Notes under the pieces: generated by a model | The model's database searches: none | Seen by the model: the letters and a program-made list of their open reading frames with translations, nothing else | Told to the model about the DNA's origin: nothing | NCBI RefSeq assembly: GCF_016919175.1 | Contig: NZ_JAFFPU010000031.1 | Span: forward strand, 8,008-72,007 | Reading direction: 5' to 3' | DNA length: 64,000 nucleotides | Origin: Leptospira ainlahdjerensis | Lineage (GTDB): Bacteria > Spirochaetota > Leptospiria > Leptospirales > Leptospiraceae | In this document: in pieces, positions 20,461 to 33,092 of the stretch | Layout: each line of letters starts with the position of its first letter | Position numbering within the stretch: position 1 is the first letter of the stretch | Translations under genes and position numbers: made by a program

Positions 20461-21513
20461 TTAACGAAGAGCTCTGATCTTTTTCAAAATATTTTTTTGG
20501 TAAATCGGGGTTTTGCCCGGGTGAATGGAATAAAAAAGACCGATATCCGGAAACATCTTCGTCAATTCCACACTACTCACGCAGTCCGTAAACCAAGAAT
20601 AAATGAGATCGAGGGACGTTTCGTAACCGTAAGGATGAACTTCCTCCATCCTAAAACTCGGGTCGTTGTCCTTTTTACGCGAGATCTCCAAAATTTTAGA
20701 ATATAATAATTCTTGAATATCCAGAATTTTACCGGCGATCCTGGGATCGACGTTGTCTCGTTTTTCTCTGAGAAGAGTTTTTAAAATCAGATCGACATAC
20801 CCGCAGAACAACGCAGAGGCGGAAAGCATTTCCGATAGATGAATTTCGGGCGCATATCCCTGATAGTTTAGAAAAATCAAATTCTCCGGAGGGAAGGATA
20901 AATTTTCACCCTTCAATCTGCAATGGGTCGCCTCTTTTGCGTATTCCAAATCGAAAAGTTCCACTTCCAAACCCGGTGTTTCTAAGGGAACGTAGATCAC
21001 GTCGTAGGTGTCCTGAGGAGATTTAGCTACTACAAAAAATCCGCTGCAGTTCGCACCATTGGTCAAAAATGATTTTGTGAGGTTTAGAAGAATTCGATTT
21101 CCTTCGATCGTGTAAGAACTCGTGATGTTCGAAATTCTTCCCTTCCACCCGGATTCGCTCACACCCATAGAAATAATATTTTTCCCCGTTCCAACATCCT
21201 GAAGAAGAATTTTTACGATCTCGATTGTCCTTGCGCGATCGGGAAGCTTTTGTGTTTCGGTTTCGTTCGTGATTCCTTCGGAAACTAATTTTAGAATTTT
21301 TCCGGCTACGTTGGTCTGCGCCATGAGCGCGATTCCGATCCCGATTCCCCTGGGATAAGAACCGAGGGTGAAAATCTTTTTATGAAAGGTTTCAAAAGAA
21401 CCGCCGAGGATCGCGTCGAAATATCCTTCTTCCACCAAATACGGAAGTGCGTTTCTAAAAACGCTACGATACTCTTCGGATGGAACGGAAGAGAGAAATT
21501 CTTTCAGATTCAT
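20461..21513 (-). CDS. Acyl-CoA dehydrogenase-like protein
   Basis: 350 residues; acyl-CoA dehydrogenases have about 380. The central segment matches the flavin-binding beta domain of that family: the MGVSESGWKGRISNI strip, then ITSSYTIEGNRILLNLTKSFLTNGANCSGFFVVA, where KSFLTNG corresponds to the family's KxFITNG. Helical domains flank it. The substrate and the catalytic base are not evident, so activity is uncertain. Start at 21513 is chosen because GAGG precedes that ATG; it begins 7 nt after the uvrA stop and is therefore co-transcribed with uvrA, for no obvious reason. Confidence 0.7.
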   Translation of the reverse strand: MNLKEFLSSVPSEEYRSVFRNALPYLVEEGYFDAILGGSFETFHKKIFTLGSYPRGIGIGIALMAQTNVAGKILKLVSEGITNETETQKLPDRARTIEIVKILLQDVGTGKNIISMGVSESGWKGRISNITSSYTIEGNRILLNLTKSFLTNGANCSGFFVVAKSPQDTYDVIYVPLETPGLEVELFDLEYAKEATHCRLKGENLSFPPENLIFLNYQGYAPEIHLSEMLSASALFCGYVDLILKTLLREKRDNVDPRIAGKILDIQELLYSKILEISRKKDNDPSFRMEEVHPYGYETSLDLIYSWFTDCVSSVELTKMFPDIGLFYSIHPGKTPIYQKNILKKIRALR

Positions 21514-21520
21514 AAAGACC

Positions 21521-24358
<2,838 letters not shown>

Positions 24359-24468
24359 TGAATTACCCTCTCACTTTTTAGAATTTATAGCTTGCGAAAA
24401 TCTGAAAACTCCTTTCCTAAAACAAATTCTTCTTTTTCAAGAGGAAACCGGTTCCGATACTGGCTTTC

Positions 24469-26220
24469 ATGTTTCGAAATTTTCTCAAATTCGTCTTTTT
24501 ACCTGTTCGTCTGATTTTCCAACTCGTTCGTTGGATTCGATTTCGATTCTTTCGAGGCAATCACTACTTTCTAGAGATTCCTTCCGAATTCTCAAACTAC
24601 CGAAAGTCTTTCTTTATGAGACTACTTTCCTCCAAAGACGAGGATCTTTTTTTCACCGAATTCTTATTGGAATTAAAACTGCTCTCACAAATCCCCGGTT
24701 TGAAAAAAATTTCCATTCTGATACAACAACCCGAATACGGATTTGGAGAAACGCTGAGCATCGGAGAAAGACTTCAAATTTTGAAAGAATCCGGTATCGA
24801 ACTCGAAGGTTTCGCTTTAACCGGAGGACTCAAATCTCTCTTTCTTTTAGGAATTTGTAATACTCGATTCTGTTCGGAGGCATCCGAATTTTTTCCGGTT
24901 CTTCCATCGGCCGAATCCTTCTTTTTCGGGAACGCCGGAAAAAAATGGGGAGTCAAAGTTGAGACCTTTCAAAGCGGTCCTTATAAATCCTTCGGAGAAT
25001 CCTTTCAGAGGGATAAGTTTTCTCCCAAGGCAAAGGAGAATCTGGTATTTCTTCTCAAACAGATGACAACGGATCTGGAGAATCTCTTTCAACGTTATAC
25101 GAAATTCTCGTTAAAAACATTCTCTGAACCTTTTTTATCAGCAAAGGTTTTGAAGGAAAGAAAGTTCATTACCGGATTCTTAAATGAAGAGGACTTTCGG
25201 GAGAATTTTCTCTACGAGGCTTATACAAACGAAGGAGAAAAACAAAAACCCATCACAAAGGAACTGACTCTTTCTTCCTTATATCGATTTACAAAATTAA
25301 GAAATTTTAAAGTATTTTCTCGCCGAGAACCGATCGTGGCGGTTCTTCCGTTAAAAGGAAATATCCACCATGATACTTTGGGAAAAGGGGAAGGAAAGAC
25401 GGAAGGAATTTCGTATCACTCCGTAAAAAACGCCCTCAAAGAACTCAGAGAGGAAAACGCCGTGAAGGCGGTGATTCTGGAAGTAGATTCTCCCGGAGGG
25501 TCCGCCTTTGTTTCGGAGTTGCTCTATCAGGAAATCCTAAAGTTATCCAAGAAAAAAATAGTTTACGCGTACGTTCAGAACGTATCCGCGAGCGGAGGTT
25601 ATTATCTTTCCTGCGCGGCTTCAAAGATCTATTCTTCTCCTTACAGTATTGTCGGGAGTATCGGAAGTATTTCCCTTCGAATGGATCTCAAAAACCTGTA
25701 TTCTAAGTTAGGCGTAACAAAGGATCGAGTCGGATTCTATAAATACAGAGATTTACTTTCAGAATACGGACCGATCCACTCGGATTCGAAAAAACTCATG
25801 GAACAGGAAATCCGTGAATCTGAGGGTCTATTTTACAAACGTGTGGCGGAAGCTCGAAAAATTCAAGTTTCCACATTGGATCAAAGATTCGGTCAGGGAA
25901 GAGTTTTTACCGCGAGTCAATTTCTTAAAGACAAGATGATTGATTCCATCACTGATTTTTTAGGACTTGTGGAGGATATCAAACAAGAACTCAAAACGGA
26001 ACGAGTTCAACTACAATACCTTCCGACCCTTTTTACGTTCCAGAGTTTTATAAAATCTTTGAGACCGAGTTTTTTAAGCGTGATGGGGTTTGGTAAGAAT
26101 GGAATTCTTCCGTCTTGGATGGATGAAAATCTTACGAACGTGGAAGATACTTTAAAAAAGAAATTTCTTTTTTCGGAAGGTGAAATTCTATTTCGATCCA
26201 AGTTTTGGACTCAAGGATAA
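24469..26220 (+). CDS. sppA: Signal peptide peptidase SppA-type serine protease (S49)
   Basis: 583 residues, the size of the long (67K) SppA. Both S49 repeats are recognisable. The general base Lys is K173 (SGPYKSFGE) in the first half and the nucleophile S375 (VSASGGYY) in the second, as in E. coli SppA. Other marks are VDSPGGSAFVSELL and SIGSISLRMDL. The N-terminus is basic and aromatic with a hydrophobic stretch, so it may be membrane-anchored. It degrades leftover signal peptides in the envelope. Divergent from uvrA; its stop directly abuts the convergent tsaC stop. Confidence 0.9.
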   Translation: MFRNFLKFVFLPVRLIFQLVRWIRFRFFRGNHYFLEIPSEFSNYRKSFFMRLLSSKDEDLFFTEFLLELKLLSQIPGLKKISILIQQPEYGFGETLSIGERLQILKESGIELEGFALTGGLKSLFLLGICNTRFCSEASEFFPVLPSAESFFFGNAGKKWGVKVETFQSGPYKSFGESFQRDKFSPKAKENLVFLLKQMTTDLENLFQRYTKFSLKTFSEPFLSAKVLKERKFITGFLNEEDFRENFLYEAYTNEGEKQKPITKELTLSSLYRFTKLRNFKVFSRREPIVAVLPLKGNIHHDTLGKGEGKTEGISYHSVKNALKELREENAVKAVILEVDSPGGSAFVSELLYQEILKLSKKKIVYAYVQNVSASGGYYLSCAASKIYSSPYSIVGSIGSISLRMDLKNLYSKLGVTKDRVGFYKYRDLLSEYGPIHSDSKKLMEQEIRESEGLFYKRVAEARKIQVSTLDQRFGQGRVFTASQFLKDKMIDSITDFLGLVEDIKQELKTERVQLQYLPTLFTFQSFIKSLRPSFLSVMGFGKNGILPSWMDENLTNVEDTLKKKFLFSEGEILFRSKFWTQG

Positions 26221-27157
26221 TCATTTCGAGGCGGCCTTTGTGATTCGATTCAAAAGGGCTTCCTTTCCTCTTCCTTCTTTCGGAATTTCACAATAGGCTT
26301 CGGCGATTTTTTTCCGATCACATTCCACAAAAAAAGAATAGAGAAATTGCATATAGTCTTCGTTCGTAAAAACTTGAATTTGATAAGCGACATCCTTATA
26401 AAATCGAAATCCGATCTGAGCCGCGTCCTGAGGCACGTTCTCCAGACTTTCCGTTAGAATTACCTTACAAATCGGCGCGTAGTGCCTGTATTTGAGTCCG
26501 GGACTGATCGGGGCTTCCGTTGAAACATTCTGCGTTTTGTCCTTCGATATCAACACTTGAAGTTCCGGAAGAATTTCTTTCAGATCTTGAAAGTCGACAA
26601 ATCCGGGACGAAGCAGGATCGGCGGATCGGACGTAAAGTCGATCACAGTGGATTCGATTCCTATCTTCGGTTCTTCCCCTTTCAGAATACAATCCACCTT
26701 CCCGGAAAATTCCTCTAAGATATATTCCATTTTTGTTAAGGACGGTTTTCCGGAAAGATTGGCCGAAGGGGCCGCGACGGGAACATTACAAAATTCTAAA
26801 AAAGAACGCGCCGTTGGATTGGATGGAATTCGTACCGCGACCGTCTTCAGATCTGCGGTAAAAAGGTTCGGATCTTTTTTTGGAAAGATTCCCGTAATCG
26901 CACCCGGTGAAAATTTTTGAAAGACGAGTTCGCCGGCCAGGTTTACGGAAGCACAAGCTTTCAGGGCGGCGCTATTCTCAACGTGAAGAATGAGAGGATT
27001 ATCGGAGGGTCTTTTTTTTACTTCGTAAATTCTTCTACAAGCTTTGTGATCGAAGGCGGAAGCGCCGATTCCATAAACGGTTTCGGTGGGAAAGACGACG
27101 AGCCCTCCCCGAAGCAAAACTTTTGCCGCTTCCAAGGGAGAGTCTGTGATGAGAGTG

Positions 27158-27177
<20 letters not shown>
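26221..27177 (-). CDS. tsaC: L-threonylcarbamoyladenylate synthase (Sua5/TsaC)
   Basis: 318 residues, the long Sua5 form. Makes threonylcarbamoyl-AMP for t6A at position 37 of ANN-decoding tRNAs. The YrdC domain (1-205) has GGLVVFPTETVYGIGA and KKRPSDNPLILHV, then VAAPSANLSGKPSLT. The Sua5 C-terminal domain follows, starting SPGLKYRHYAP. The start is TTG inside the last codons of the GH18 gene (20-bp overlap), with GGAGAAAG just before it, so translation is coupled. Confidence 0.93.
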
Positions 27178-28789
<1,612 letters not shown>

Positions 28790-28953
28790 TGTGTTAACTG
28801 TTTTATTATCGAATCATAGACGTGGAAAATAAAGAAGTTTCCTTTCAGTCTTGGATTCAAGGATCCTCTTCCAGAGATTTCGAGGTGAGAGGAGTGTCAA
28901 ATGGTTCTTTTTACAAGTTGACGAAATCCAAGGAGCAAGGGAAAAAACAGCTT

Positions 28954-29661
28954 ATGCCTCTTTCGAAACCTTTGAAATTATTTATCGCCTTAAATGGATT
29001 CTTTCTCACGTTTCTGGTTCTCGCTGAAGTAACGGGTTCTAAACTTTTTGTCTCTTTCGGATTTACGCTTACGATCGGGGTGATTCCGTTTCCGATAACG
29101 TTTATCGTAACCGATCTATTGAACGAATACTATGGTCGCAAGGGGGTCCGTTTTACCACGCTCGTGGGGATGGTGATGATCTTTCTCGCTTATTTCCTCT
29201 TAATGTTGGTTATGTGGATCCCCGCGGCTCCCAATTCTCCTGTGGATGACCGTTCCTTTCACATCGTCTTTGGTAATTCAGGAAAGATCATCGTAGGTTC
29301 CATCGTGGCCTACATCATAGGTCAACTCTTAGACATTCAGATCTTTCACTTTATACGGGTCAAAACGAAGAATAAGTTTATCTGGTTGCGAGCCACCGGT
29401 TCGACAATCGTTTCCCAGCTCGTGGATTCCTTCGTCGTGATTTATATCGCCTTGAGCGGTGGAAAGCTGAGCTTTGAAGAATTGAACCAGATCTCTACGA
29501 ACAACTTTATTTACAAATGCGGGGTCGCGGTCGCGATCACACCGATCCTCTACGGAGCTCATAAACTCATAGATTGGTATTTGGGTGCGGACGCAGAAAA
29601 GATGATTTTGGCGGCCATGCACGACGGTCGATCCGACGTGGAACCGATTTCTCCGGGTTGA
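28954..29661 (+). CDS. yhhQ: Queuosine precursor transporter (YhhQ/QPTR family)
   Basis: 235 residues, about six transmembrane helices. YhhQ of E. coli imports preQ0/preQ1. Family marks are FVLAEVTGSKLF-like opening (LVLAEVTGSKLFV), GVIPFPITFIVTDLLNEYYG, and SQLVDSFVVIYIA late in the protein. The frame is open upstream to 28822, but that stretch is polar and unlike the family, so I start at 28954, where KPLKLFIALNGFF begins the first helix. Its neighbour on the other strand is the GH18 gene. It would feed the Tgt reaction encoded at 13424-15466. Confidence 0.87.
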   Translation: MPLSKPLKLFIALNGFFLTFLVLAEVTGSKLFVSFGFTLTIGVIPFPITFIVTDLLNEYYGRKGVRFTTLVGMVMIFLAYFLLMLVMWIPAAPNSPVDDRSFHIVFGNSGKIIVGSIVAYIIGQLLDIQIFHFIRVKTKNKFIWLRATGSTIVSQLVDSFVVIYIALSGGKLSFEELNQISTNNFIYKCGVAVAITPILYGAHKLIDWYLGADAEKMILAAMHDGRSDVEPISPG

Positions 29662-29673
29662 AACGGGCAAACC

Positions 29674-30267
29674 TTGGATCCGGATCGATTCGAATTCTTT
29701 TTGACTTTGAAGACAGGGATTCTGCTTCTATCGGCTTTCATTCTTTTTTCTTGCGCTACGAAACCGGAAATGACATTTGAATCGGTGAAAAAAGGAGAGA
29801 ATCTGGATCGGGTTCCTTCTATTTCTTTAGAAGAATTTTTTCAAATCTGGATTCGAAATCGAAAACATGTAAAAATTATGGTGAACGCTTACAAACTGTT
29901 CCAAGATTCAAAATTTGTCTATTTCGGCAAAAAAGAGTTCGGATTCTTTTCTTCCAACACTCATTTTTTTAAGATCGATCGGGAAATGTTGGAGAGAGAA
30001 TTTCCGGCTTATGAAGAATTTGATTGTTCCGATCTAAAAGATCTTTTTTGGAAGCAGATTCTTCCCTTCGAGGATAAAGATTTTTGGAAGTCCTATCGGA
30101 CGGTAGACAAAAACCGGTGCGGAATGAAATATCAGTTTTTCTTAATGAACCAAAAAATCGTTTTGGATGCGTATTGGGACCTGGAAAACTGTAGGGATTT
30201 GACCTCTCTTTCCGAAAAAAAGTATCGAGCAGTTTACGATTTGAAAAAGAAAAAGTTTCAAGAATGA
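29674..30267 (+). CDS. Putative lipoprotein (197 aa)
   Basis: Function unknown. A hydrophobic stretch GILLLSAFILFSC ends in a lipobox-like Cys near residue 27, followed by ATKPEM. The mature part is rich in Phe, Lys and Asp, with two later cysteines (EFDCSD and NRCGMK) and no family I recognise. The start is TTG at 29674, 12 nt after the transporter stop; another TTG at 29701 would leave a shorter signal peptide and is also possible. Probably co-transcribed with the transporter. Confidence 0.7.
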   Translation: MDPDRFEFFLTLKTGILLLSAFILFSCATKPEMTFESVKKGENLDRVPSISLEEFFQIWIRNRKHVKIMVNAYKLFQDSKFVYFGKKEFGFFSSNTHFFKIDREMLEREFPAYEEFDCSDLKDLFWKQILPFEDKDFWKSYRTVDKNRCGMKYQFFLMNQKIVLDAYWDLENCRDLTSLSEKKYRAVYDLKKKKFQE

Positions 30268-30278
30268 GACGTTCTTTC

Positions 30279-30608
30279 TCACTCGAAATAGAACCAGATT
30301 CGATTCTTCCAAGGATCCAAAACAGAAGAATATTTCAAATCCTGAGTTTCCTTTGCAAAGCCGCGACTCAAAAGAAGAATTTCTAAATTCTCCCATTCTT
30401 CTTTTTGAATCTGAAAGGTTAAGGTTCCAGGACTGACCGGGCAATTTTTGGATTCCTTACTAAAAATTAGCACGGCCCCATTCTCCCAAAAAAGTTCGGA
30501 ATGAGCCTGGGAGTTTTTTCGGATCTTGAAACCGAAAAGTTCCGAGTAAAGATTGGCCGAGACGGAGCAATCGGAAGATTGGAAATTGGAAGCGTAAAAT
30601 TGGAGCAT
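30279..30608 (-). CDS. VOC-superfamily (glyoxalase-like) protein
   Basis: 109 residues. One vicinal-oxygen-chelate domain: MLQFYASNFQSSDCSVSANLYSELFGF is the usual first strand and helix, and LDPWKNRIWFYF the closing strand (compare DPDGN-IxFxE). The usual metal-binding His and Glu are not clearly in place, so it may bind a small ligand rather than catalyse. ATG at 30608 is preferred to a TTG three codons earlier. Convergent with the lipoprotein gene. Confidence 0.72.
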   Translation of the reverse strand: MLQFYASNFQSSDCSVSANLYSELFGFKIRKNSQAHSELFWENGAVLIFSKESKNCPVSPGTLTFQIQKEEWENLEILLLSRGFAKETQDLKYSSVLDPWKNRIWFYFE

Positions 30609-30718
30609 GGTTTTCAAATCCGGATTCTAAAAAGAAGAATGCGGATTCTTCCTGTTTAATTGGTTGTCTAAAGAGTAAAACCGAAAAAACTGGAAGAAGA
30701 ATTTTTTGCGAGTAAAAG

Positions 30719-32233
30719 ATGGCAACAGAAGATCAAAAGGATTACGTTCGAATTTTTGATACGACCCTTCGGGACGGAGAACAATGCCCCGGAGCCGCAA
30801 TGACGGAGAATGAAAAACTCGAGATCGCAGCCCAACTCGCAACGATGAAAGTCGATATCATTGAAGCGGGGTTTCCCATTTCTTCCCCCGTTCAATTCCA
30901 AGCGGTAGAAAGAATCGCAAGGGAAACACCTGGTCCGATCATTGCTGCACTCGCAAGGGCGATGAGGGCCGACATCGAATCGGCGTCCAAGGCTTTGTTG
31001 CCCGCAAAAAAAAGAAGAATTCATACATTCATTGCGTCCTCCCCCATTCACATGAAATTCAAACTGGGAAAAGAACCCAAAGAAGTTTTGAAGATGGCGA
31101 TCGAGGCGGTTAAACTCTGTAGAGAATTTGTGGACGACGTAGAATTTTCTCCAGAAGACGCGACTAGGAGCGAACCGGAATTCTTAAGAGAACTTTGTGA
31201 GGCCGTGATCGATGCAGGAGCAACGACTATCAACATTCCGGATACGGTCGGTTATACAACCCCGGCGGAATACGGGAATCTGTTCAAATTTTTAATTACG
31301 AATGTGAGAGGCGCTGAAAAGGCGATTTTCTCAGCCCACTGCCACAACGACCTTGGACTTGCAACCGCGAATTCTTTAGCAGCCGTTCAGAATGGGGCTC
31401 GCCAGATCGAATGTACGATCAATGGAATCGGAGAAAGAGCCGGAAATACCGCGATGGAAGAAGTAGTAATGGCGATGAAAACTCGAAAGGATACGTTAGG
31501 AATTCAGACTCGAATCAAAACCGAGGAAATTGCGCGCGCTTCTTATATTGTAAAAACGATCACAGGAATGCTCGTTCAACCGAACAAAGCTATCGTCGGT
31601 GCCAACGCTTTCGCCCACGAATCCGGAATTCACCAAGATGGGGTGATCAAACATAGGGAAACTTACGAGATCATGAAACCTGAAACAGTCGGGCTTTCTT
31701 CCAATCGAATGGTTCTTGGAAGACACAGCGGAAGAGCTGGTTTCAAAGACCGGATCGTAAAGCTCGGCTTTTCCCCCCAGACGGAGGAGTTGGAGGCAGC
31801 TTACCAGAGATTCCTAGAAATCGCTGATAGAAAAAAAGAAATCTATGACGAAGACATAAGAGCTCTTTTTTCGGACGAGACAAGAAAGTCCACGGGGGAT
31901 CGTTATCAACTGGAAGGTTTTACGGTTTCGACTGGGACAAAGAGTACTCCAACGGCAGGAGTTAGAATTTCGATCGACGGTCATATCCGAGAAGAATCCG
32001 CAACCGGAGATGGTCCCGTAGATGCAATCTACAGGGCGATCCAAAAAACAACAGGGATGGACCCGGATGTTTCTCGGCTTGTAATCTCGCCCGTTACCGA
32101 AGGACAAGACGCAATGGCGGAGGCCTCCGTAACTTTGGAATACAAAGGAGAGAGAGTCGTCGGAAAAGGGAGCTCGACGGATATCATTGAAGCTTGTTCC
32201 AGAGCTTATATTTCGGCCCTGAATCGACTTTAG
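30719..32233 (+). CDS. leuA: 2-isopropylmalate synthase
   Basis: 504 residues. Condenses 2-ketoisovalerate with acetyl-CoA, the first step of leucine synthesis. The HMGL-like barrel starts FDTTLRDGEQCPGAAM (near 14) and holds the metal-binding HCHNDLGLAT. The allosteric C-terminal domain (about 390-504) is present, with STGTKSTPTAGVRI and GKGSSTDIIEA. Leptospira carries several paralogues of this family, one of them a citramalate synthase (CimA); this sequence reads as the LeuA type, but substrate can only be confirmed by assay or phylogeny. Monocistronic; it ends 5 bp from the convergent DUF1564 gene. Confidence 0.9.
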   Translation: MATEDQKDYVRIFDTTLRDGEQCPGAAMTENEKLEIAAQLATMKVDIIEAGFPISSPVQFQAVERIARETPGPIIAALARAMRADIESASKALLPAKKRRIHTFIASSPIHMKFKLGKEPKEVLKMAIEAVKLCREFVDDVEFSPEDATRSEPEFLRELCEAVIDAGATTINIPDTVGYTTPAEYGNLFKFLITNVRGAEKAIFSAHCHNDLGLATANSLAAVQNGARQIECTINGIGERAGNTAMEEVVMAMKTRKDTLGIQTRIKTEEIARASYIVKTITGMLVQPNKAIVGANAFAHESGIHQDGVIKHRETYEIMKPETVGLSSNRMVLGRHSGRAGFKDRIVKLGFSPQTEELEAAYQRFLEIADRKKEIYDEDIRALFSDETRKSTGDRYQLEGFTVSTGTKSTPTAGVRISIDGHIREESATGDGPVDAIYRAIQKTTGMDPDVSRLVISPVTEGQDAMAEASVTLEYKGERVVGKGSSTDIIEACSRAYISALNRL

Positions 32234-32238
32234 TATTT

Positions 32239-32790
32239 TTAGGAGTTTTTACTAGGATAGCTTGGAGGAAATGCAAATGGGTAAAAAAAACCTACCAATG
32301 GGTTTGGATCGAAATCGAGTTCTCTGGAAATTCGATTTTCGTCCAAATTTAAGGTCCAGATCATTCGGTATGTCCCGTGAAACCTAGGAACTCCTAGGTT
32401 TAAAGTTTCAACGATAGAATCTCCGACTCCAATCTCGTCCAACCATAGCATATAATTAAACAAAAAACACCTCGAGACTCCATGAGCTGCCGCTAAAGCA
32501 CCTAACATCGCCCACGCGCCCGTATTCACCCGAATACTCATCTTTTTCATTTTTCCCGCACCCCAATTATACTGAATCTTCCCTGCCCTCCAGTGAAGCC
32601 TCTTCATCGAAGCAACATACTTTGTATATCTCCTCAAAAGATAGGGAAGCTTTCTCGAGAGAATTCTCCTCTCATCCACATCCAGGGTATTCCAATGAGA
32701 AAGAGGAATCAGAATCGAGTCCGTTCCCATTTCTCCTTCGATCAAAGCGGATTCAATTTTTCCCTGAGAGTAAGACGAGAGAAGTTCCAT
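32239..32790 (-). CDS. DUF1564 family protein (Leptospira-specific)
   Basis: 183 residues, soluble. It matches the DUF1564 pattern: a basic middle (RRYTKYVASMKRLHWRAGKIQYNW), then VNTGAWAMLGALAAAHGVSRCFLFNYMLWLDEIGVG. The second part looks like a ribbon-helix-helix-like or small helical DNA-binding segment, but this is not proven. The family is, as far as I know, confined to Leptospira and multicopy. ATG at 32790. It may be under its own control; no partner gene on the same strand. Confidence 0.82.
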   Translation of the reverse strand: MELLSSYSQGKIESALIEGEMGTDSILIPLSHWNTLDVDERRILSRKLPYLLRRYTKYVASMKRLHWRAGKIQYNWGAGKMKKMSIRVNTGAWAMLGALAAAHGVSRCFLFNYMLWLDEIGVGDSIVETLNLGVPRFHGTYRMIWTLNLDENRISRELDFDPNPLVGFFYPFAFPPSYPSKNS

Positions 32791-33092
32791 ATCTCAAGAC
32801 GGTTCTCCTAAGATCAGGCGCGGAAGAATCCTATCAAAAAAAAAGTAAAAATTCTAAAAAAAAGAACAACAAGGCTTCCGAAAGGAAACGAAAACAATCT
32901 TCTCTTCCTTTCTTCACAAAACCGGAATCCAAACAAACTGGAAATTTTCCTAATCTTTTCAACCCAGCGGAAGCCACATTTAGTTTGAACCCAAACCAAC
33001 TAATCTCAAAACCAAAGAATTCTCTTGCCCGTTTTTGGGTCCGTTTTCAAGGTAGAAACCAAAGATTCTTTTTTTATACAAACAGGTTAGTT
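32791..33092. other. Spacer upstream of the FadH-type gene
   Basis: 302 bp between the DUF1564 start (minus) and the reductase start (plus). A plus-strand frame stays open through it into the reductase but encodes low-complexity Lys/Ser/Asn sequence unlike the family. It should hold two divergent promoters; I see no convincing -35/-10 pair. Confidence 0.5.

Noticed and set aside
28822..28953. Upstream extension of the queuosine-precursor transporter
   Set aside because: Polar and unlike the family; probably the leader and divergent promoter region.
30634..30651. Small hairpin upstream of leuA as an attenuator
   Set aside because: 7-bp AT-rich stem, no T-run and no leader peptide rich in Leu codons.
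32622..33092. In-frame upstream extension of the FadH-type gene (157 codons)
   Set aside because: Low-complexity Lys/Ser-rich sequence, partly antisense to the DUF1564 gene, and absent from the enzyme family, whose members begin at the chosen ATG.
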